Assembly (NCBI RefSeq): GCF_001660705.2
Contig: NZ_LYBV02000026.1
Coordinates: 248,001-312,000, forward strand
Reading direction: 5' to 3'
Source: Saccharicrinis aurantiacus
GTDB taxonomy: Bacteria; Bacteroidota; Bacteroidia; Bacteroidales; Marinilabiliaceae
DNA: 64,000 nt
Shown here: one piece after another, positions 1 through 7,392 of the stretch
Numbering within the stretch: position 1 is the first letter of the stretch
Layout of the letters: each line of letters begins with the position of its first letter
Translations under genes and position numbers: made by a program
The notes under the pieces: model-generated
Told to the model about the DNA's origin: nothing
Database searches by the model: none
Seen by the model: the letters and a program-made list of their open reading frames with translations, nothing else

Positions 1-2719
1 CTCTGAAGATTTAGTACAAAGTAAACCCTCCAATATTAATTCCGCTCTTAATGGTAGAGCAGCAGGTGTAATTGTTTCACCAGTATCTGGTCAACCAGGA
101 GCTTCACCTCAAGTTAATATTCGTGGAGTAGGTACCAACGGTAATTCAAATCCACTCTATATTATTGATGGATTGCCAATGAGCGATATGAATGCGGTTA
201 ATCCTAACGATATAGAGAGCATGGAGGTTCTTAAAGATGCGACTTCAGCAGCAATATATGGAGCTCGTGCCGCCAATGGAGTTATTTTAATTACAACAAA
301 AAAAGGTAAGGCAGGCCAATCTACTTTAACTTATGATGGTTTTTATGGAGTACAGAATGCCTACCATGTGCCTGATATGATGAACTCAGATCAGTATATC
401 AATATGGTAAAACAATTTCACGATAATGATAATCCTGATCAAATTGGAGCCTATCCTGATTGGATTCAATCACTTGATCCATCTATAAATACCAATTGGT
501 TTGATGAAGTTACAGAGCCAGCAAAGGTTACGGAGCATAATATAACAGCAACCTTTGGAAGCGATAAGGGTAGTACCTTATTATCTATTGGTTATAGAGA
601 TCAAGATGGAATTATTGGTGGTGATAATTCTTACTTTAAAAGATATAGTGCAAGAGTTAATACAACTCATAATGTAAAAGAGTGGTTAACCGTAGGAGCA
701 AATATGAATGTGCAGCACATTGATAAAGCTAGTATTTCAATGGGTGTGAATGGATACAATACTGCAGGCTACGCTTTTATGATGGATCCAACCACTCCTC
801 CACATGCAGGCCCTGGAACTGCGTTTCCTGATTATCCAAATTATGATGATAGAGGATATGGGGTTACTGCTAGTAATGCAACACGTATGTGGAATCCACT
901 TCATTTTATGGAAGTTCAAGATGGTAACCGAGAAAATAAAACGGATCGTCTTTATGGTAACACCTATCTACAAATAGAGCCCATTAAAAATTTGATTATA
1001 AAAACTGATTTTGCAGCAAATATTAGTAACAATAATAATAAGAAATATACTCCAGCTTATAATCACAGACCATCACAGGTAAATAATTTTAATGAAATTT
1101 CTCAAAACAGTAGTAGAAATACATTCTGGCAATGGGAAAATACAATTACTTATTCTCACTCTTTTGGAGATCATAACCTGAGCGGATTATTAGGAACTAC
1201 AGCCTCAGAAAATACCTATGCTCAAATGGGCGGTAGTAGGCAGAAACTACCTGGTTTCGAGGCTGAGAATAATCCAAATTGGTGGTACCTTGATGCTGGA
1301 GATGTTGCAACGGCAACAAACACGGGTAAGGCTAATGCAATGCATGCTTTGGCATCTATTTTTGGTCGTGTAAGTTACGATTATAAAAATAAATATATGG
1401 CTGAAGTTGTTGTTCGTCGTGATGGTTCAACCAATTTTGGGCCTAATAACAGATATGCTGTATTTCCAGGTGTAAGTGCCGGTTGGAATATTAGTAATGA
1501 GGATTTTTGGGATTTGGCAAACTTTGATGTACTTAAAGTTCGTGCAAGTTGGGGTCAAAATGGTAATGAGGCCATCGATCCATTTTCATATACATCTATT
1601 ATCAGCAATGATTATTTTTATATGTTAGGAACCAATACAACCATATTGCCAGGTTCTGCTCCTCAAAACTTGATTAATGAAAATGTTCGTTGGGAAACTA
1701 GTGAGCAATTCAATGTTGGGGTAGATATGGTTTTTTACGGCGGTAAGCTACGAGGTAATATTGATTATTACACCAAGAATACAAAAGATCTACTACTTAC
1801 ACCAATTATGGAAGATATTAGAGGTAATGATATTCCATATTATAATATTGGCGAGGTTAGCAATAAAGGACTTGAATTTCAGGTGACGTACAGAACTAAA
1901 ATAGGAGAAGTAGACTTTGGTGTTTCTGCCAATGCATCTTATTTAAAGAATGAAGTAGTGGCAGTAGGTAATGAAAATGGTTTTATTGATGGAGGTCAAT
2001 GGCGTACTAATGCTGAATATACTACAAGAATGGAAGTGGGCAAGCCAATGGGATATTTTTACGGATATAAAACTCTAGGAGTATTCCAAAATCAACAAGA
2101 AATTGACAATTATAAATATAGCGATGGTACCTTAATTCAGCCAAATGCTAAACCAGGAGACCTTATTTATAAGGATACTGATGGTGAGGGCGGCATTACT
2201 GATAATGACAGAACAGATATTGGTAATCCATGGCCTAAGTGGACCTATGGATTAAACCTTAATGCGGGATGGAAAGGGATTGATTTCTCAATGTTTATAA
2301 CAGGTAAAGCTGATTTAGATGTAATGGCTTGTCATTATCGCTCCGAATTATATGGAGATGTTAACCTACCAACTTTTTATAATGATGCTTGGCAGAAAGA
2401 AGGCGATAATACCAATTTCCCTCGTTTAGCAAATGGAAATTTTCAAAAGCCGTCTGATATATTTATGTACGATGCTTCTTATCTTAAAATTGGAACCCTT
2501 GAGCTAGGGTACACATTACCAAAAGCCTGGACAGATCAAGTTAAACTATCAAATGTGCGATTTAGTGTTGCGATGGATAATGTAGCCATATTTACCAAGT
2601 ATCCTTTCTTCGATCCTGAAGTTGGTGCAATGGAAGATGATGTGCTAACTACAGGACTTGATAGATCTATTTATCCACAAGCTCGAACAACTAGAGTAGG
2701 GCTAACTGTTAACTTTTAA
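1..2719 (+). CDS. SusC-like TonB-dependent transporter, 5'-truncated by window edge
   Basis: Outer-membrane TonB-dependent transporter of the SusC/RagA class, which imports glycan fragments captured by its SusD partner. The reading frame is open from base 2, so the gene starts upstream of the window; the TTG at 173 is only an internal codon. About 905 residues are visible. They begin in the plug domain, with NIRGVGTNG and LYIIDGLPM, then NDIESMEVLKDATSAAIYG and the SusC signature GARAANGVILITTKKGK near 240-310. The rest is a long beta-barrel ending in the typical TTRVGLTVNF terminus (aromatic last residue). SusD follows after 11 bases, so the two form an operon. Signal peptide, carboxypeptidase-like N-domain and TonB box lie off the window. 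The substrate cannot be read from the sequence. Confidence 0.96.
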   Translation, partial: SEDLVQSKPSNINSALNGRAAGVIVSPVSGQPGASPQVNIRGVGTNGNSNPLYIIDGLPMSDMNAVNPNDIESMEVLKDATSAAIYGARAANGVILITTKKGKAGQSTLTYDGFYGVQNAYHVPDMMNSDQYINMVKQFHDNDNPDQIGAYPDWIQSLDPSINTNWFDEVTEPAKVTEHNITATFGSDKGSTLLSIGYRDQDGIIGGDNSYFKRYSARVNTTHNVKEWLTVGANMNVQHIDKASISMGVNGYNTAGYAFMMDPTTPPHAGPGTAFPDYPNYDDRGYGVTASNATRMWNPLHFMEVQDGNRENKTDRLYGNTYLQIEPIKNLIIKTDFAANISNNNNKKYTPAYNHRPSQVNNFNEISQNSSRNTFWQWENTITYSHSFGDHNLSGLLGTTASENTYAQMGGSRQKLPGFEAENNPNWWYLDAGDVATATNTGKANAMHALASIFGRVSYDYKNKYMAEVVVRRDGSTNFGPNNRYAVFPGVSAGWNISNEDFWDLANFDVLKVRASWGQNGNEAIDPFSYTSIISNDYFYMLGTNTTILPGSAPQNLINENVRWETSEQFNVGVDMVFYGGKLRGNIDYYTKNTKDLLLTPIMEDIRGNDIPYYNIGEVSNKGLEFQVTYRTKIGEVDFGVSANASYLKNEVVAVGNENGFIDGGQWRTNAEYTTRMEVGKPMGYFYGYKTLGVFQNQQEIDNYKYSDGTLIQPNAKPGDLIYKDTDGEGGITDNDRTDIGNPWPKWTYGLNLNAGWKGIDFSMFITGKADLDVMACHYRSELYGDVNLPTFYNDAWQKEGDNTNFPRLANGNFQKPSDIFMYDASYLKIGTLELGYTLPKAWTDQVKLSNVRFSVAMDNVAIFTKYPFFDPEVGAMEDDVLTTGLDRSIYPQARTTRVGLTVNF

Positions 2720-2730
2720 TTGTAAATAAG

Positions 2731-4314
2731 ATGAAGAAAAAGATAATATATTTATGTTCATGCCTTGCCATTTTATTTTCGGCATGTTCAGATGAGTTTT
2801 TAACTAACTCACCAATTATGGGTAGTACAGAAGAGGGCTACTATCAAAGTGATGAGCAAATGTTTAATGCCTTAATGGCTGTTTATAATGCCATACAAAT
2901 TGATAATGCTTTAGCTCATTATGTTCCTTTCGGAGAAATAAGATCTGATAATGCAAAAACAGGAGGCGGTAATGCAAATGATCAGGCTGATATGCAGCGC
3001 CTCGAAGACTTTACTAATACCGATGTTAACTATGTGTCAGCAGGTTTGTGGAGCAGATCATATACAGGTATTTATCGTGCAAATTTATTAATAAATGCAG
3101 AGTACGATAGTGAATTGGCTCGATTATATAAGGCTGAGGCAAAGGTATTACGGGCTTGGTTTCATTTTGATTTATTGCGTACTTATGGCCCATGCTTTAT
3201 TAGTTTAGAAACAAATTATCCTGATAATTTCGAATTTATTAGAGATACCAGAGAGAATGTAAATAAACAAATTGAGAAAGATTTGTTAGAGGCTATCCCA
3301 TTGCTCGTAACTAAACATCCGGATGAAATGGTAGGTAGATTAACTCAAGCCTCTGGCCAAGCCATATTAGCTAAAACCTATATGTATTGGGCCGATTGGG
3401 ATAACGATAATAAGAGTATTTTTGATAAAGCAATACCTTTATTACAGGAGGTAATGAAAGCGCACTATACATTAAGTAATGATTATGCAAGCTTATTTGC
3501 ACCACAGGCAGAAAATAATAATGAAAGTATTTTTGAGATACAACGTTCTACGCAATCAGGAAATTATCAATTAGGAAACCATTGGGTTATGTTTTGTGGT
3601 CCTCGAAATTTAGGAGATCATCCAGATGTACTTGCCGGTTGGGGATTGTGGGTTCCTCAAATGAATTTGTACGATTACTTTTTAGAAGAGGATGCTGTGA
3701 GAAGAAGTACAGCATTGCTAACCTACGATGATTTGGTTACCAAGCCTAACGAAGAAGGGCATGATGTATCATGGGAAACAGGGGCCTATAATCCTGAAGA
3801 TTTTGAAGGTCTAGAGCAAGGTAAATATGTAAATTGGAATCAAAGCGTATACACTGTAGTGGGTAATTTGATACGAAACCGTCCAGGTAATGAGCGATTA
3901 ATTCGCTATGGTGAAATTTATCTGTTGCTAGCAGAATGTCACTTACGAGGATCAACTCGCGATGAGGCTGAAGCAAAACGCTTAATCGATGACTTGCGTG
4001 TGGCTCACGTTGGAGGAGGTGATGCCTCAAAATGTATGAGTGTTGATGAGTTGATGACTGCCTATCCTGATCGTTTCCCAAACCCATTAGAGGTTTTGTG
4101 GTACGAAAGACGCTGCGAACTTGCCGGAGAAGGCGACCGTTGGTACGATTTAGTTAGAACAGGAAGAGCTGCTCAAGTAATGGGTGCTTTATATCCTGAT
4201 GCTTGGGATGATAAAGATTATTACATACCAATTAGCCAAGTAGAAACAGGGGCATCAGGTGGTTCTTTAACTACTTATCCTGATGAACCAGTGCCAACTC
4301 CTCCTGTATATTAA
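2731..4314 (+). CDS. SusD/RagB family nutrient-binding lipoprotein
   Basis: Surface lipoprotein that forms the lid of the upstream SusC transporter and binds oligosaccharides. The N-terminus is a lipoprotein signal peptide with a lipobox ending LFSAC, acylated Cys at about residue 19. The protein has the family length (527 aa). It contains the TPR-rich SusD core (KAEAKVLRAWFHFDLLRTYG at 135-155) and the C-terminal family signature EVLWYERRCELAGEGDRWYD followed by LVRTG. It ends in a Pro-rich tail typical of these proteins. It is the last gene of the susCD operon; a perfect intrinsic terminator follows 20 bases downstream. No glycan enzyme gene adjoins within the window, so its ligand is unknown. 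Confidence 0.96.
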   Translation: MKKKIIYLCSCLAILFSACSDEFLTNSPIMGSTEEGYYQSDEQMFNALMAVYNAIQIDNALAHYVPFGEIRSDNAKTGGGNANDQADMQRLEDFTNTDVNYVSAGLWSRSYTGIYRANLLINAEYDSELARLYKAEAKVLRAWFHFDLLRTYGPCFISLETNYPDNFEFIRDTRENVNKQIEKDLLEAIPLLVTKHPDEMVGRLTQASGQAILAKTYMYWADWDNDNKSIFDKAIPLLQEVMKAHYTLSNDYASLFAPQAENNNESIFEIQRSTQSGNYQLGNHWVMFCGPRNLGDHPDVLAGWGLWVPQMNLYDYFLEEDAVRRSTALLTYDDLVTKPNEEGHDVSWETGAYNPEDFEGLEQGKYVNWNQSVYTVVGNLIRNRPGNERLIRYGEIYLLLAECHLRGSTRDEAEAKRLIDDLRVAHVGGGDASKCMSVDELMTAYPDRFPNPLEVLWYERRCELAGEGDRWYDLVRTGRAAQVMGALYPDAWDDKDYYIPISQVETGASGGSLTTYPDEPVPTPPVY

Positions 4315-4336
4315 AATATACGTTAACCCTAATGGA

Positions 4337-4370
4337 GAGGAACTCGCAGAAATGCAGTTCCTCTTTTTTT
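4337..4370 (+). terminator. Rho-independent terminator of susCD
   Basis: The 8-bp arms GAGGAACT and AGTTCCTC pair perfectly. They are extended by an inner GCA/TGC around a GAAA tetraloop (one bulged C) and followed by seven T. It sits 22 bases after the SusD stop codon. Confidence 0.9.
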
Positions 4371-4473
4371 ACTTTTATAGTCCTTAATATGATATATCGT
4401 AAAACGTGAACTATTCGCTGTCGGTTCATATAGATTATATCAACCGAATGTCCACTCGCCAGATATCAAATAC

Positions 4474-4510
4474 AAAAAAAGCACATACAGAAATATTGTA
4501 CGTGCTTTTT
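4474..4510 (-). terminator. Terminator of the minus-strand lipoprotein gene
   Basis: Read on the minus strand, a GCACGTAC / GTATGTGC hairpin (one mismatch) is followed by a run of seven T. It lies 18 bases past the stop of the gene ending at 4528. The flanking A and T runs make it potentially bidirectional. Confidence 0.7.
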
Positions 4511-4527
4511 ATCAATTATAAGTGGTA

Positions 4528-5250
4528 TTATCTATTTCTATCTCTAAGTCTTTTTATAAAATTCCAATCGTTATCTTCTAAGCCGTTACCATTTGTGATT
4601 TTCCAAACACAATCCTGTAGATACGAGCATATTTCTTTGTAGTCATCTAAATCTTCATCAGTAAAATCAGAAATATCAATTCTCTTATTTTGTAAGGCAG
4701 TAATAACATCTAAAATAATTTTACAATCAGTTATACCTTTAAGGTTATAGTTTACTCTGTATGAAGTTCCTCTTCTACCTTTATTGATACAATATAAATA
4801 GATCTTGGCGGTTATTGTTTCTTGCAACTCTTCAAATATAAGTTTGATATCTTGCATTACAATACCATTTTGGCTCTCTTCATCATCAGATTCAAATACA
4901 CATCCTGCAGGAAGAAAAATTTCTTTACAATTTGAATTTTTCTTTCTAAAGGTCATCTTTAAGGCCATCCAATCTCCGCCACTACCTCTGCAGTTATTTC
5001 TATATCCGAATCTAGAAGATGACTTTAATGCGCTTTCTTCAAAAGTTGTAGTAATAACAGGGTCGTCAATACCTTCAATACTAACAAGGGTTACACCTTC
5101 CGGTAAAACAAATGGTGCTGATACTTGTAACTCACCACCGGCTTCTCCCATACCTGGTATTGAACTTGGAGTTGTATTTGAGTTATCATCTTTTGCACAA
5201 CCAACAATAATCAATAATGATATGCAGAATAAAAGAGATTGTTTAATCAT
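4528..5250 (-). CDS. Hypothetical lipoprotein
   Basis: Not recognised. The 240-aa product has a clear lipoprotein signal peptide (SLLIIVGC, Cys at about 18), followed by an acidic, Ser/Thr/Asn-rich linker. It then has a Gly/Pro-containing stretch (GMGEAGGELQVSAPFVLPEG) and a mixed domain with six to seven further cysteines (NNCRGSGGDW, NCKEIFLPAGC, YLYCINKG, DCKI, EICSYLQDC), suggesting disulfide bonds in the periplasm. The C-terminal part is acidic and helical. Start chosen at the ATG giving the signal peptide. It is monocistronic, with its own terminator. The overlapping plus-strand reading frames are shadows. Confidence 0.75.
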   Translation of the reverse strand: MIKQSLLFCISLLIIVGCAKDDNSNTTPSSIPGMGEAGGELQVSAPFVLPEGVTLVSIEGIDDPVITTTFEESALKSSSRFGYRNNCRGSGGDWMALKMTFRKKNSNCKEIFLPAGCVFESDDEESQNGIVMQDIKLIFEELQETITAKIYLYCINKGRRGTSYRVNYNLKGITDCKIILDVITALQNKRIDISDFTDEDLDDYKEICSYLQDCVWKITNGNGLEDNDWNFIKRLRDRNR

Positions 5251-5565
5251 AATTTAAAAATTTGGTAATTATTGGAAGAAAATTACGATTACCCAACAAG
5301 AAGTTCAAGTCGTAGATTAATTCGATGGATTACATTGAATAATCTTAAGATATACTTATCCCATTATTAACGAGTGGTTTAGTGTGATTGTTTAATTATA
5401 GTATGATCATTATTATTGATGAATTGCTTGAATATAACGGCAAACGCATTGAAAAGGAATTGTATAGCACAAATGACTTGTATAATGCATTTTACTATAT
5501 GTATTAGCGGCTTTAAGGTTGTAAAATAAAATAATAGTTCCTGCAAGGTGTTGAAAAAGATTGAT
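5251..5565. other. Intergenic, AT-rich, no convincing gene
   Basis: This 315-bp gap separates the lipoprotein from the decayed chelatase gene. It holds a 66-codon minus-strand frame (5379-5579) and a 34-codon plus-strand frame (5403-5507). Both are AT-driven, lack a convincing ribosome site and resemble no family I know. It probably represents decaying sequence downstream of the pseudogene. Confidence 0.5.
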
Positions 5566-5907
5566 TTATAAGTTATCAATCCTGTGAGTAATTAAGTCAG
5601 CCATAATTGGATCTTGTCCGATAGGTGAAGTAAACTTAATTTTACAACCTTTAAATTGCGTCTCTAAATTAGAGATCATATTCGGCACATCATATCTAAT
5701 ATGAATTCCATTATTATAGACCATAGTAATGGCATCTCTCAAAGAAGGAGAGGCTATCTCCGTATGGGTACCGATTACTTCTTTATATTTATTTTTAGCT
5801 TTTACGGCATTAACAGCAAAGTTAAAATCTTCAATTGTAGCTTGTGATTTATTGCCATAGCAAATTATAATTCGAGTGAAATTTGTCGTGAGTTTTAAAG
5901 TAGAACT
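5566..5907 (-). pseudogene. Remnant of a sirohydrochlorin chelatase (CbiX)-like gene
   Basis: Translating the minus strand by hand gives an open frame of 113 codons with no ATG, GTG or TTG start; it is closed upstream by a TAG at 5908-5910. The product reads RIIICYGNKSQATIEDFNFA near its start, then THTEIASPSLRDAI, and ends TSPIGQDPIMADLITHRID. This matches the order of motifs in CbiX/SirB-type chelatases: LxxHGS start, ExAxPSxxEAI, and the PLGxDPxIADLI end. Two things mark it as broken. The initiation region is lost, and the usual central segment (G-x3-I-x-VxPYFLxxGxH) is missing, so NNG runs straight into IHIRYDVP. The GH of the N-terminal metal-binding motif is replaced (CYGNKS). It lies 38 bases downstream of the small Cys protein gene on the same strand. 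Confidence 0.65.
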
Positions 5908-5945
5908 CTACTATAATCAATAAGTTTACCTTTGAAATAACGTTC

Positions 5946-6209
5946 TTAGTATATAAGGTTTGAATTTACTTTAATTAGATTCTCCTCAAGTAAGTTTACA
6001 GATTTAGAACAAATGTTATTTGTACACGATAGACAAACTTTTATTTCTGGTTTATGAGATCTAATTTTATTGGCAATATCAATAATCTTGATGGCATCCT
6101 TTTTAATGATTCTGCTTTTAACTTTTTTAACGATGCTTATTTCGGTACTAGATAATTGTTCAAGCTTAACCCTTGAGGACAGGCCGAATGTTTGTGGTGC
6201 AATATTCAT
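5946..6209 (-). CDS. Small cysteine-containing protein, unknown function
   Basis: Not recognised. It is an 87-aa basic protein with no signal peptide. The first half is Lys/Arg-rich (KKVKSRIIKKDAIKIIDIAN). The second half carries a compact cysteine cluster CLSCTNNICSK (C-x2-C-x4-C) that could bind metal. The predicted alternation (beta, then helix, then beta ending VCLSC, then helix) would suit a small alpha/beta fold. Its ATG lies 2 bases after the stop of the YchJ-family gene, so the two are probably cotranscribed. The CbiX remnant follows 38 bases downstream. Its retention next to a decayed gene leaves doubt about whether it is still functional. Confidence 0.55.
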   Translation of the reverse strand: MNIAPQTFGLSSRVKLEQLSSTEISIVKKVKSRIIKKDAIKIIDIANKIRSHKPEIKVCLSCTNNICSKSVNLLEENLIKVNSNLIY

Positions 6210-6211
6210 AA

Positions 6212-6604
6212 TTATTTATGATCTCCAGATTTATAATACCATGTATTGTTTTCCTTCACAAAATAGGAGTTTTCATGAATGTCCTGTATTTGGTTATTCT
6301 CGGTAAATACAGCCTTAAATTCAACCCAGCCCTCAGTATCGTTTTCGTCACCACTTTTGGTACTAATTATATTCAGGCTGATCCAATTAACAGATTTAGT
6401 CCATTTTAAAATGCTCTTGCGTTCTTTGGTAGGGCGCGTAGATTTATGATGAGAGTTCATTAAATAGTTGATGTCGGCTATTACAAAAGCGGTATATCTT
6501 GATCGCATCAAGGCTTCTGATGTATTTGCTTTAGCTGTACCGTTAATTATAGCTTGGCAGCACTCTTCGAATGCTTGGTTTGAACCACAATAACACTTTT
6601 TCAT
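6212..6604 (-). CDS. YchJ-family SEC-C motif protein
   Basis: A 130-aa cytoplasmic protein of the YchJ (UPF0225) family. The N-terminus carries the SEC-C type zinc motif CYCGSNQAFEECC (residues 4-16), which in SecA binds zinc and ligands. It is followed by the family stretch ALMRSRYTAFVIADINYLM (residues 31-49) and the NTF2-like domain ending VKENNTWYYKSGDHK. Biochemical function in the family is not established. Length and motif order agree with full-length homologues. It heads a short minus-strand unit with the small Cys gene 2 bases downstream. Confidence 0.88.
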   Translation of the reverse strand: MKKCYCGSNQAFEECCQAIINGTAKANTSEALMRSRYTAFVIADINYLMNSHHKSTRPTKERKSILKWTKSVNWISLNIISTKSGDENDTEGWVEFKAVFTENNQIQDIHENSYFVKENNTWYYKSGDHK

Positions 6605-6632
6605 CTGGTAAAAATATATAATTTTTAGAGCA

Positions 6633-6666
6633 TAAAAAAAGCTGCTTGATGGGAATAAGCAGCTTT
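6633..6666 (-). terminator. Terminator of the acetate/succinate transporter gene
   Basis: A perfect 10-bp inverted repeat (AAAGCTGCTT / AAGCAGCTTT) with a 9-base loop; on the minus strand it is followed by seven T. It serves the minus-strand gene ending at 6744. Confidence 0.85.
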
Positions 6667-6685
6667 AATATATGAGTGGTGAATT

Positions 6686-6740
6686 ATACCAAAAACATCA
6701 TCTAATTTATTTATCAATCATTCAATAATGCATTTGGTAT
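6686..6740. repeat. 55-bp palindromic intergenic repeat, copy 1
   Basis: Begins ATACCAAAAACATCATC and ends AATAATGCATTTGGTAT. The ends are mutually complementary (ATACCAAA/TTTGGTAT, and CAT..ATG farther in), so the element can fold into a hairpin. Near-identical or shortened copies lie at 24563-24616 and 60238-60279, each immediately downstream of a gene. Confidence 0.75.
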
Positions 6741-6743
6741 TAT

Positions 6744-7298
6744 TTACTGAATCACTTTTCCTCCTACAGGAATAATCGTTTTACCGGCAACATCATTAAT
6801 AATAATTGCAGCCATCATATACCACGCAGCTAATGCACAAATGATAAGATCAATTGCAGCAAGTGTACCTAATTCAGGGAAACCAAAGTGTTCAAGGTCT
6901 AATAAAATGAATCCGATTAATAAAGTGGCAAAAGTAAAAGCCATAGCTTTACTAATTCTTAAGGATGCAATAAATAGAATTACAGTATATAAAGTCCATG
7001 CAACAAGGTAGTAACCTACATCTGTTCCACTTGATTTATAAACATCAAAGTGGTTTAATATCCATATAATACCTAGTCCAATCCAAAAAGATCCGTAACC
7101 AACAAATGCACTATAACCAAAGTTATTGCCCATTTTTTGTTCCTGAAAGCCAGCAATCATTTGTGCTAAACCACCAAATATAATACCCATAGCTAAAACA
7201 GGACCATGTCCCATTAAACCTAAATTATGAATTTGTAAAAGTAAGGTTGTTAAACCAAAGCCTGCTAAACCAACTACTGCTGGATTTCCATTTTTCAT
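6744..7298 (-). CDS. satP: Acetate/succinate uptake transporter, GPR1/FUN34/YaaH family
   Basis: Inner-membrane transporter of short carboxylates (acetate, succinate) with protons. The protein is 184 aa with six predicted membrane segments, the normal size for bacterial SatP. The N-terminus carries the family signature NPAVVGLAGFGLTTLLL (residues 5-21). Further family features are MGIIFGGLAQMIAGFQE and the FGYSAFVGYGSFW segment of helix 3. A canonical promoter lies 29-59 bases upstream and a terminator lies downstream, so it is monocistronic. It fits an organism that makes or reuses acetate during fermentation. Confidence 0.9.
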   Translation of the reverse strand: MKNGNPAVVGLAGFGLTTLLLQIHNLGLMGHGPVLAMGIIFGGLAQMIAGFQEQKMGNNFGYSAFVGYGSFWIGLGIIWILNHFDVYKSSGTDVGYYLVAWTLYTVILFIASLRISKAMAFTFATLLIGFILLDLEHFGFPELGTLAAIDLIICALAAWYMMAAIIINDVAGKTIIPVGGKVIQ

Positions 7299-7326
7299 TA
7301 TAAGTTTCTTTAAAATTATCAGCCGG

Positions 7327-7357
7327 CAAAAGTACGTTTTGCAATTAAGCTACTCAA
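7327..7357 (-). promoter_or_regulatory. Primary-sigma promoter of the satP-like gene
   Basis: On the minus strand, CTTG (TTG at 7357-7355) is separated by exactly 20 bases from TACTTTTG (7334-7327), a match to the Bacteroidota -33/-7 consensus (TTTG, TAnnTTTG). The start codon is 29 bases past the -7 element. Confidence 0.65.
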
Positions 7358-7392
7358 GTGCAAAAGTGTTAAAAAGTGTTTAAAAGACAATG

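Noticed and set aside
1-4314. Assigning the SusC/SusD pair to the galactan locus
   Set aside because: They are more than 20 kb away with unrelated housekeeping genes between, and no glycosidase adjoins them.
4805-5257. 150-codon plus-strand frame opposite the hypothetical lipoprotein
   Set aside because: The minus-strand frame has a clean lipoprotein signal and terminator; this one is its shadow.
5403-5507. 34-codon plus-strand frame that reads like a protein fragment (IIIIDELLEYNGKRIEKELY)
   Set aside because: Too short, no start context, no known match.
5379-5579. 66-codon minus-strand frame
   Set aside because: It overlaps the end of the CbiX-like remnant in another frame and is driven by AT-rich, TTT/ATT codons.
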